DNA from: Schizochytrium sp. CCTCC M209059
Taxonomy: Eukaryota; Sar; Bigyra; Thraustochytrida; Thraustochytriidae
Direction: 5' to 3'
NCBI GenBank assembly: GCA_000818945.1
Contig: KN805399.1
Location: forward strand, 1-64,000
DNA: 64,000 nt
Of this stretch, positions 7,552-15,371 are shown piece after piece (the first letter of the stretch is position 1; the number at the start of each line of letters is the position of its first letter). Under the pieces are notes generated by a model. That model worked only from the letters and a program-made list of their open reading frames with translations, ran no database searches and had not been told where the DNA came from. The translations under genes and the position numbers were made by a program.

Positions 7552-9261
7552 ATGCGGGTACTCGCATGGGTCTTGCTCGTTCAGTTCGCGACGGCGGTTT
7601 GCGGAAAATCGCTGACGAGCGGCGGCGGCGGCAGCAGCAGCAGCAGTAGAGATAGCAACAGGAGAAAGAACCCGGTCGCGGTGGAGGTTCCGTTACAGCG
7701 GCCAGAGGTTGAACCGTGCGTGGTACCACTCATCGACCTTGCTCGCTTTGGTCTTGCCCCGAAAAATGGCGCCGCCTTGCAACGAGTTTCGCCTCCTCGA
7801 TGCGCAGCGAGCACCAAAGCGGTTAGAATGGTTGTGCTCGAGATGGAGGCCGCCGTTGATGGCCGCCAATTTGATCGTATGGGCGGATTCTGGATCGACA
7901 ACTGCAAACTCTTGCACTTGACCACAGCAGAACCGCTCAATCCTGGACGCGTGACTTGGTCTGTGGAAAGGGATGTGACACCATTTGCACGCATGCTCGT
8001 GGGCAGATCGACGCCCTTCGATGCCATTCTTGATATTCCAAACATTGTACAAGGCCCATACACTGGCGTCATCAATGTGACCGTACGAGCGCTCATATAC
8101 TACGATCCGCAAGGAAGCATGCAACTGGCTCCCTTGCCGCTAGTTTTCCCACTTCGCGCGCCGTTTCATGATCCAAGGAGTCCCTTAAAAGGAGCAATTG
8201 TCTCTGGCACAGAACGTCTTAAGCTACCGCCATTTCGCTGCGAGGCCTGCCGCTCGTCATCTGTGCAACTGGAGCTCGCATTGTACTCAACAGGTCATGG
8301 CGGCGCAGAGGAGTTCTATTACCTTGAGGCGCCTGGGGGGTCGCCTTTTCGTGAACTAATTGTATATCTGGACGGTGAGCCAGTTGCCGCGACAGTGCCT
8401 TTTCCAGTCGTCTATACAGGCGGCATCAACCCTCTCTTATGGCGACCTTTGTCCGCGATCCTTGCGCTGAACGTTCCCCCGTATTCGCTTGATCTCACAC
8501 CTCTGGCACCTCTTCTTGGCGATGGCGCAGAACACTACTTCGAGATCGGAGTCCTCAACAACAGCAAAACCGGTCAATGGTATCTCGATCCGATATTGCT
8601 TGTGTCAACAGGAAGGCAGGCAAGAGAAGCACGGCAAGGTGCGTTGCCTGGTGCGTTCCCTGCGCCACCAGTTCGCGCATGGACGTGGCCCAGATATGTG
8701 AGCGTTAAGACCCCCGGAGGCGTTCTCGTGCGGACGCAGACGCACACATTTGCATTAGGGCCGCATCATGTTAGCATTGCAGTAACCAATGTGGTGGAAA
8801 ACGGTGTCGTCTCCGGACAAGTTGAAGAGCTCCTAACATCCCGCGATGGAGGCTTGATTGAAAATCGAACCTTTACGTTTTCCGTCATGGAAGAGGATGG
8901 CCCCGACTTCATCTCTGCTGCTGTCAATCAAACGCGCTCTCTTGAACGGAACAGGGTCGGCAAGGGATTCTTGGCGCTCGAATCGGCATACTCTGGCCAT
9001 GCATTCTACAATATGAGCAAAGGCGGCCAACGTGCAGCAGCAGCGACACAGGCTATAAGGGTGTGGGACCACATTGAAAGACAACAACCTTGTTTTGAAA
9101 ATGTTCAATCGGCCACAAATGGAACTCGCGAAACAGACTTGCCGACTGAATCAGCGACACGGTGCGACACGGGATCCTCAAATGTTGTCCCTTGCGGTTC
9201 GAGTTTTTGCCCACAACGTCAAAGCTCAAACAAACAAGACAGCTGGCTGCAGAAGAAATGA
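7552..9261 (+). CDS. Peptide-N-glycosidase A-like glycoamidase
   Basis: ATG 7552 opens a 569-residue protein with a clear signal peptide (residues 1-18), so it works in the secretory pathway or outside the cell. After a Gly/Ser-rich linker it carries the PNGase A family pattern: VVLEMEA, GRQFDRMGGFWIDNCKLLHLTTAEP, TWSVERDVTPFARMLVG and IPNIVQGPYTGVINVTV. These proteins cleave N-linked glycans from asparagine in plants, fungi and others. Length matches the family (about 500-590), although the last roughly 80 residues look unrelated. It is likely the divergent partner of the kinase-RBR gene before the IS607 insertion, since its 5' flank faces the transposon. Confidence 0.85.
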   Translation: MRVLAWVLLVQFATAVCGKSLTSGGGGSSSSSRDSNRRKNPVAVEVPLQRPEVEPCVVPLIDLARFGLAPKNGAALQRVSPPRCAASTKAVRMVVLEMEAAVDGRQFDRMGGFWIDNCKLLHLTTAEPLNPGRVTWSVERDVTPFARMLVGRSTPFDAILDIPNIVQGPYTGVINVTVRALIYYDPQGSMQLAPLPLVFPLRAPFHDPRSPLKGAIVSGTERLKLPPFRCEACRSSSVQLELALYSTGHGGAEEFYYLEAPGGSPFRELIVYLDGEPVAATVPFPVVYTGGINPLLWRPLSAILALNVPPYSLDLTPLAPLLGDGAEHYFEIGVLNNSKTGQWYLDPILLVSTGRQAREARQGALPGAFPAPPVRAWTWPRYVSVKTPGGVLVRTQTHTFALGPHHVSIAVTNVVENGVVSGQVEELLTSRDGGLIENRTFTFSVMEEDGPDFISAAVNQTRSLERNRVGKGFLALESAYSGHAFYNMSKGGQRAAAATQAIRVWDHIERQQPCFENVQSATNGTRETDLPTESATRCDTGSSNVVPCGSSFCPQRQSSNKQDSWLQKK

Positions 9262-9610
9262 AAAAGGAACGTGTATTTTGTAGGCCCTTTTTTCGCCGAT
9301 AGCGAGCGATCGGTCAAGTTCAGACTAAGCTATTGATTTGCAAATGTGCTCATGCAAACACGCATTATCTGGGAAAGACGAACCCCCTGCGGAGATCTGC
9401 GAAGCAAGGTAGTAAGATTGACCGGGTTAAGGAACGTTACGCAAAGGTGTTGAAAAAGAGAACAAAATTCGTGCCATGACACTGTGAACCTTTAACAAAG
9501 GTGAAAAAAGTGTGTGTAAGATGAATGAGAGAAAGGAAAAAAAGAGCCCTCAGATGCACGTTCTCTCGGCCCACGCGCACCAGTCCGCAGCGTGAACTCG
9601 CTTACGAAAT
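9262..9610. other. Intergenic, convergent 3' ends
   Basis: This 349-bp gap lies between the PNGase A-like gene and the SAM-carrier gene, which point at each other. It is more AT-rich than the flanking genes. No ORF with protein-like composition, RNA gene or repeat was found. Confidence 0.7.
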
Positions 9611-10414
9611 CTAAGTTGATTCCTCCAAGAGATAGCGCGTCTTCTGGTAAGCAAAGAAGTACACAAAGCCACCAATACCGATCCAAAAGACACGCGGTCC
9701 CACACCAGCCATGAGCTTGCCCGCGCCCTCGTCACGTACGACGCGCTGGAGGGTAGAGAGAGCGCCATCGTAGGGAACACCCTTGGGGTCAGAACCGAGC
9801 ATCAAACGCGTCTTGACAACGTCAAGTGGCGTCGTTACGGCAGCAGCCAAGGCGCCGGAAGCAGAACCTGCCGCTGCGGACTCCCACGAGTGCACGGTGC
9901 CATCGCCACGGCGGCGGCCAATCTCGACCTTGAGCGCTTCCCAAAGCGGAAATTGGATCATCGAGAATGGAATCTCGCGCAAGACAGTCGTCCAGTATCC
10001 CGTGTAGAAACCCGAGTATCCCTGGCGCGCCATGATGCCACGCAAGGCGCTCGAGTTGTCCTTGAAAAGGCCGGCTTGGCGCTTCTGCTTTACATTTTCC
10101 ACGGGGACACGAATGAGGCAGGCAGCAATCTCACCCAGCGAGGCAGCAGCCATTTGTGTCTGGTAATCGGACAAGGGGCCGCCAGCAAGGTTTGCTTTGG
10201 TCGTCTCGTAGGTGAAGAAGAAGAGCGACGCGCCGGGAACAGAGCCGAGCGCGGCGACACCGACACCTGCAAAGAGGTTAGAAAAGCCTCCTGCCGCGCG
10301 AAAGCCCATGGGCGACTGCAGACGCGTCTTGATGGCATCAAGGGGCATCAGGCTCGTGTCCACAGAGAACCCGGCCACGCCTCCGGCCACAAGCGCAGTC
10401 ACGTCCACGCCCAT
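9611..10414 (-). CDS. Mitochondrial S-adenosylmethionine carrier (SLC25A26/PET8 type)
   Basis: A 267-residue mitochondrial carrier of three repeats with signature motifs PLDAIKTRLQS, PVENVKQKRQA and PLDVVKTRLML. The first repeat continues as AGGFSNLFAGVGVAALGSVPGASLFFFTYETTK, which is characteristic of the SAM carrier subfamily rather than other SLC25 members. It would exchange cytosolic SAM for mitochondrial S-adenosylhomocysteine across the inner membrane, supplying methylation and lipoate/biotin chemistry. The start MGVDVTALVAGGVAGF at 10414 gives the usual short N-terminus and the length is normal (human about 274). No breaks are seen. Confidence 0.9.
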   Translation of the reverse strand: MGVDVTALVAGGVAGFSVDTSLMPLDAIKTRLQSPMGFRAAGGFSNLFAGVGVAALGSVPGASLFFFTYETTKANLAGGPLSDYQTQMAAASLGEIAACLIRVPVENVKQKRQAGLFKDNSSALRGIMARQGYSGFYTGYWTTVLREIPFSMIQFPLWEALKVEIGRRRGDGTVHSWESAAAGSASGALAAAVTTPLDVVKTRLMLGSDPKGVPYDGALSTLQRVVRDEGAGKLMAGVGPRVFWIGIGGFVYFFAYQKTRYLLEEST

Positions 10415-11046
10415 CCTGACTGCTTTTCTCCCTGCCTAACTTCTGGCGAGCTCTCCCGTTCTTTCGAACGAGACGCGGGGCTGCCTGTCCAAAGTTGCGC
10501 AGAGATATTGCTACTCTCGCGCACGGTCTGTACCTCGGGTGTGTGCAGCAATGCAGCGATGCAGCGACGCAGCGATGCAGCGCTGCAGCAAGATCGCCTC
10601 ACGGATGATGACGTCTTTACGTCTTGTCTTGCCCTTGTCTTTTGGCTTGCTTCCTCTTTTTCACAGGCAAGATCTCGCCTCGGTGGCCGCACATTTCCCC
10701 TCTGTTAATTTTTTTTTGTTTTTTTTGTTTTCTGCACAACCCATTTTGTAATTTCGGTATCGACGAACTGACAACCGGTCCTGGATTGCGTGCGAACGGT
10801 GTTTAAAAATAAATAAAGATGAAGCAAGCAATCAATCAGTCACAGGGCGCAATTTTTCAAGCATCCTTTTTCATGGTGGTTAAACGAACTTTAAAAAGTA
10901 ACGAGTGTTTTGATGAACTGACTTGACACAAGACGACGCAAAGCAGGGCTGGGCAAGGAAATGAAAATCATCACGTGGAAGCAATAGTTGACGACGAGCA
11001 CATCAACCGCTTACTTACCCGATCACTCTCCCGCTCATTCCCTCAC
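10415..11046. other. Intergenic with atgcagcg repeat
   Basis: This is the 5' flank of the SAM carrier and 3' flank of the nucleoporin gene, both on the minus strand. At about 10536-10588 a degenerate array of (a/g)tgcagcg units repeats about six times. A T-rich run sits near 10707-10733 and AATAAATAAA near 10810. No gene is supported. Confidence 0.7.
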
Positions 11047-12633
11047 TCACGGACACATGTCCCTGGCCTTAAGTAGCGCCTTGTAGAATTCTTCACACTG
11101 ATCCTCGCGGGCAACCTTAAAGAGGTAAGTCTCTGGACCCTGTGATGCATCCGCGTCGTCAATGACAGATTTGCAGGTGAATCGCACAACCTTGTCGCTG
11201 GCGCGCTCTAGAGGCATGGCCTTCCACATGACGGCATTCAGCAAAAGCTTGAGGACGCCCTCGCGACGCATGACCAAACGAGGTGGCTGCGAGGTCTTTT
11301 GAGCATCCCATTCCGAGCCCTGTGAGACGTTGATGTGAACAGTGCCGGCGCCCATTTCTCGGTAAGCGCGCTTGACACCAGCCGTCTTTGGCGCAGTCGA
11401 TGGCGTCGTCTTCTTTGCATCCTCACTGCTAGTCATCGTGGTCGAGGTCTTCGATGCGGCGGCCTCCGTCGACTGCGAGGGCGTCGCATCCTCTTCGGAA
11501 ATAGCAGTCAAACGATACAATCGAGCGCGCACGCGGTAGATGCAATCCTCGCCTTCCTCGCCAGTGATGACCTCTGTGGCCTCCGCGCTGGTTTCGTTCG
11601 CCTGCGAGTTTACCCCACCGAAAACGGCATTTTTCTCGTCGTTGACGGCATCGTTGACCTCCGAGCTTCCGTTCTCATCTCCGGCACCGTCCTTGGATGA
11701 AGCCTTGTTTTCGTCAACTTCTCCTTTGTCTTCGGACTTGTTGTTGCTGCTGCCGCTGCTGCTGCCAGACGAGCCAAAGGCAGACACTCCGCCCGCAGAG
11801 CTGCTGCCAAAGGTTGTGCTGGTGCCATTTTGCGAAGCGAGTTGGCCAAAGGCTGATTTCGTCCCTGCAAAGGTGGCGAAAGGCGATGGACCAGATGCGC
11901 TCACAGAGGCAAAGGGCGAAGCGCCGGTGCCCGAGAGCGCAGCAAACGGGGACGCTTTAAACATATCAAAGCCCTTATTTGCGCTCGGCTTGGGCGCTTC
12001 TGACGCAGCTGTTGATACTGTTGATGGTTCTGAAGCCTCTGCTGCTGCCTTGTCCCCCTCGCCTTGGTCTTTCTCGCTGTCTTTTTCATCGGTCTTATCT
12101 TGACTTTGGTCTTTCGCGGCCTCCGAGGAATCTTGAGCGACATTTTCTGCCTCCGACATCTCGGTCTCTTCTTTATTGCTACTATCAGCCTGAACGCCAG
12201 CGCTTTCCTCGCCGTCTTGATCTTTGGTGTCAAACTCCGAGTCCACGCTGCTCTTTTTGTTTTTTTCCCCAGAGACTGCACCATCACCTCCGTCTTCCTC
12301 CAGCCGTTTACGTTTCAGGGCCAATCCGGAGGCGCTCTCCTCCTGATCGCCGCTGGTCTCGCCCGGCATGGTGCCAGCGCCTTGCTCCGTACCCGTAGCA
12401 GTGGTTGTTGTAGGGGTGCTGTCGTTGTTGTCGTTATTGTCAGCACTTGGGCCCAGCAGCTCGTCCTCTTCGTCCTTCGACACGTCGACGGGGCTTGGCC
12501 CGGTCCCGAGGATCTCATCTTCATCGTCGTCATTCGCGTCCGCTTTGGCAGCTGCCGCCTGATCAGGCTCTGCGGCCGCCGCCTCGCGCTGCGTCTCGAT
12601 CTCAGCGGCCTGCTCGCCGCCTGGGGTCGCCAT
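11047..12633 (-). CDS. FG-repeat nucleoporin with C-terminal Ran-binding domain (Nup2/Nup50-like)
   Basis: From ATG 12633 (an in-frame GTG at 12648 is less likely) the protein starts MATPGG and runs through about 220 residues of acidic, Glu/Asp/Ser-rich sequence. A cluster of SPFA, AFG and FGS-type FG motifs follows (residues about 225-300), then another acidic linker. A RanBP1-type domain ends it: GEDCIYRVRARLYRL, GAGTVHINV, PPRLVMRREGVLKLLLNAVMW and RFTCKSVIDD, ending in TYLFKVAREDQCEEFYKAL. The combination is that of Nup2/Nup50-class mobile nucleoporins, which bind RanGTP and help release cargo from importin alpha. RanBP3 is an alternative. It shares a divergent promoter region with RRS1. 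Confidence 0.8.
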   Translation of the reverse strand: MATPGGEQAAEIETQREAAAAEPDQAAAAKADANDDDEDEILGTGPSPVDVSKDEEDELLGPSADNNDNNDSTPTTTTATGTEQGAGTMPGETSGDQEESASGLALKRKRLEEDGGDGAVSGEKNKKSSVDSEFDTKDQDGEESAGVQADSSNKEETEMSEAENVAQDSSEAAKDQSQDKTDEKDSEKDQGEGDKAAAEASEPSTVSTAASEAPKPSANKGFDMFKASPFAALSGTGASPFASVSASGPSPFATFAGTKSAFGQLASQNGTSTTFGSSSAGGVSAFGSSGSSSGSSNNKSEDKGEVDENKASSKDGAGDENGSSEVNDAVNDEKNAVFGGVNSQANETSAEATEVITGEEGEDCIYRVRARLYRLTAISEEDATPSQSTEAAASKTSTTMTSSEDAKKTTPSTAPKTAGVKRAYREMGAGTVHINVSQGSEWDAQKTSQPPRLVMRREGVLKLLLNAVMWKAMPLERASDKVVRFTCKSVIDDADASQGPETYLFKVAREDQCEEFYKALLKARDMCP

Positions 12634-12938
12634 CTTGTGACACCTCACTCACGAATCCGCGAGGAGCTGAGTCGGCGTTTCCGCCGAGCACAGTCCGGGA
12701 TCCCGACCCTTTTGCTTTTCTACTTTGATGTCAAGGGGGGCAGGTGGGACCAAGCCCAAGCAAAGCTTGTTGTCTCTGCTGCGTCGCCGACGGTGGCAAG
12801 CTATCGATCGATTTCGGGGCGACGTATCTTCGTGTCCCGTGCGTGAAGAAGAGCGCAAGCCTCCTTTCCCTTTCCTCTCTATCTCCAAACTCACCTTGAA
12901 CGTTCCCTTCGAGACCCTTTCGCTGCTTGTTTTTTCTA

Positions 12939-12969
<31 letters not shown>

Positions 12970-13565
12970 GTGCTGAAGACGCCGGCCGCAGGCCTGCTCG
13001 CGCAGCGCTCGCGGGCTCTTGGGTGCGTCGCCTTTCTCAGCGAGCGCGAGATCCGACGAAGATAACAAGGTCTCGGCGAGCCGCGGCCGCGCGTGCGTCC
13101 CGCCCGCAGCCGCTTGCGCAGGCGCGCCTCGCGGCGGGCCCTGCTCTCCCCTTCCTCCCTCCCTCCTTCTCCGCGCCGCGCCGCGCCGCCTCGCCGCGCG
13201 TCGCCTCGCCTCGCCTCGCGTCGCCTCGCGCAGCCGCTTCGTCGTTTGCTCTTTGACTTGCGCTTTCCTTCTTTTTCTCTCTCTCCCTCTCTCTCCTTTC
13301 CCCCCTTTGTCTCCTTCCCCGCTTTCCTCTGCTTCGCCGCGCCCCACATTTGTGCCGCCCAGAGCGGCCTCGTAGGGCCGCAAATGTGGCCTCTGCGGCC
13401 GCTGGCCGGATAAAGCGGCCCAAGCGGGATAGGCCGCTTCGGGAAAGGGTGGTCGCGGCTGGCGGCGGGACCCGGCGAGACCCCAGAACCGCAAGCTGCG
13501 CAGCCGCGACGTGCGAGCGAGCGAGCGGGGCAGAGGAGAGGCGCGCAGGCCGCGGGGCAGGGAAG
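12634..13565. promoter_or_regulatory. Divergent promoter region nucleoporin/RRS1 with CTG tract and inverted repeats
   Basis: This 932-bp gap separates two divergent genes. It holds a run of ten CTG units (about 12942-12971), a cgcctcg/cgcg-rich pyrimidine stretch (about 13171-13335) and two inverted repeats close to RRS1. One pairs CCACATTTG (13344-13352) with 13381-13389, the other AAGCGGCC (13413-13420) with 13432-13439. Long ORFs crossing here are Arg/Ser/Ala-rich products of the repeats and are not taken as genes. Confidence 0.6.
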
Positions 13566-14825
13566 ATGGCGCGCAAGGCGTCCAGGACGCCGACCAAGCG
13601 CGGAGGCAGCAGCAAGAAGAAGGCGGCGGCGAGCAAGGCCGCCGCTGAGAAGGAGGAGGAGGAGGCCAAGGCGCTCCTGCTCCAGCAAAAGCTCGAGGAG
13701 CTCGAGAAGGAGCAGGAGGACGATGTAGACATGGATGACGACGACGACGAGGAGGAGGAGGAGGAAAAAGTCGAATTGGAAGTAGAAGACGACGAAGACG
13801 AAGAATCAGATGAGCAGCAGGAGCAAGATGGTGCCGCCAATCGGTTCGAAGACTCCTCTGGCGAGGAGGAAGAAGAGGAAGAGGAAAGCGACAGCGACGA
13901 CGACGACGACGACGAAGAGAATGGCGAGCCTAGATCGCTCCAAAATGGCAAGCGCAACGGTCTCGCGACCGCCAGTAAGGCTTTCACCTCGGACCTTGGC
14001 CACGTTGCCGCTTTCAACACGACCCCTTTGGATCCCTCCAAGGCGAGCAGCAACGCTTATTTGCGTGACATGGCACTTCAAAACCTCAAGCTCATGTTCC
14101 ACGACCTCATGGAGCTCCCCGGTGTGGAGGGCAGCAAGGTCCTCAAGGAGCTTCCTCAGCCACAATTCAAGTTGCCGCGCCACAAGCCCATCCCGAAACC
14201 TAAGCCGGAAACCCGATGGGAAAAGTACGCGCGCGAGAACAACATCGAGAAGCGCAAGCGTGAGCGCATGGTCTGGGACGAAGCGAAACAAGAGTGGGCT
14301 CCGCGCTGGGGCTTCAATCGCGCGAACGACGACCAGCACGACTGGCTCATCGAGGTCAAGGACAACGAGGACCCGGACACTGATAAATTCTCCGAGCGAC
14401 GCAACGCCAAGAAGCTGCGCGTGCTCAACAACCGTAAAAAGTTCCTTCGCAACAAGGCTGAGGCTGATCAGAAGCAAAGCGTTCATGAAGTCGAGAACCT
14501 CAACGTGAGCGGGGCCCGTAGTGGGTCGTCCAAGCGTGGTAAGACCAAGGTGCTGGGGCGGTTGGCCACCGCGCAAGTTTCGACTGCATCGCTTGGACGC
14601 TTTGACGCCACCATGGAGGGCGAGCCTGCGCGCCAGCTCAAGGTGAGCAAGAAGCGAAAGTTTGAGCCTGTCGAATCCACCCGGGATGCTGATCGCGACA
14701 AGAAGATTCTCTCGAAGCTGTTGGGTAAACACATTGGTGGCGATTCTTCTGCGGAGCAGTCCTCGTCCAAGTCGGCAAAGAAACGCGCGGCCAAGGGCCG
14801 TGGCAAGAAGAAGGGGCGCAAATGA
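13566..14825 (+). CDS. RRS1: Ribosome biogenesis regulatory protein RRS1
   Basis: The start is placed at ATG 13566 (MARKASRTPTK), giving 419 residues; the frame is open further up but without family-like sequence. After a lysine-rich and a very acidic stretch (residues about 50-115) the RRS1 core follows: LGHVAAFNTTPLD, LRDMALQNLKLMFHDLMELP, PQPQFKLPRHKPIPKPKPETRWEKYA, KRERMVWDEAKQEWAPRWGF, then DNEDPDTDKFSERRNAKKLR. The C-terminus is lysine-rich, fitting nucleolar targeting. RRS1 with RPF2 loads the 5S RNP onto pre-60S ribosomes. The acidic N-terminal extension is longer than in yeast. Confidence 0.92.
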   Translation: MARKASRTPTKRGGSSKKKAAASKAAAEKEEEEAKALLLQQKLEELEKEQEDDVDMDDDDDEEEEEEKVELEVEDDEDEESDEQQEQDGAANRFEDSSGEEEEEEEESDSDDDDDDEENGEPRSLQNGKRNGLATASKAFTSDLGHVAAFNTTPLDPSKASSNAYLRDMALQNLKLMFHDLMELPGVEGSKVLKELPQPQFKLPRHKPIPKPKPETRWEKYARENNIEKRKRERMVWDEAKQEWAPRWGFNRANDDQHDWLIEVKDNEDPDTDKFSERRNAKKLRVLNNRKKFLRNKAEADQKQSVHEVENLNVSGARSGSSKRGKTKVLGRLATAQVSTASLGRFDATMEGEPARQLKVSKKRKFEPVESTRDADRDKKILSKLLGKHIGGDSSAEQSSSKSAKKRAAKGRGKKKGRK

Positions 14826-15371
14826 GTTTTAGCCGACGAGACCTTCGAGACAAGATAGCAGAATAATCACCTTTATGTACTTCAGAGTGACGGATGTTTT
14901 TGGCCCTTTTATCTGCTTTTCATGATTGAATGACTATTTGAGTGATTTCATCGATTTCCATTGATTTCATTGATCGATCGCTCGTCTCTCACTATAGTCT
15001 CCAAAGACGACAACGAAAGCAGGGACTTGCGATAATTCATTTTAGCGGTAGTTTAGCTTTGTCGTCCTTTACGCCTGGCTCCGACGCAGCCATGGCAAGA
15101 TCGTCCGAATCGCTGAGTTCATTAAAATTTTGTTCAAGTTCGTCATGTCGGTTTGCCCCGACGCAGCCCCTCTTCTCCCAAGAAATAAAACCAAAACAAT
15201 AACAAAAGATCAGCTCACTTTCTTGTTGTTCGACGCCTCATGCTCACGTAGTACATGCGATGTCGTGGACATCATCATAGTCATTCGAATCTAGGACCTA
15301 GGCCTAGCGTGTGCTTAACTTGCACCTCCACCTTGCCCTTTATTGGCGCGACAGGGTCCGCTTCCCGCTCA
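14826..15371. other. Intergenic, convergent 3' ends
   Basis: A 546-bp gap between RRS1 and the TTLL-family gene. It contains repeated TTTCATTGAT-like words near 14945-14980, AAATAAAACC at 15182 (a possible polyadenylation signal for RRS1) and the palindrome TAGGCCTA at 15299-15306. No gene is supported. Confidence 0.7.

Noticed and set aside
12649..13494. 281-residue minus-strand frame in the nucleoporin/RRS1 gap
   Set aside because: Sequence is Arg/Glu/Gly-rich translation of tandem repeats, with no family features and no good start.
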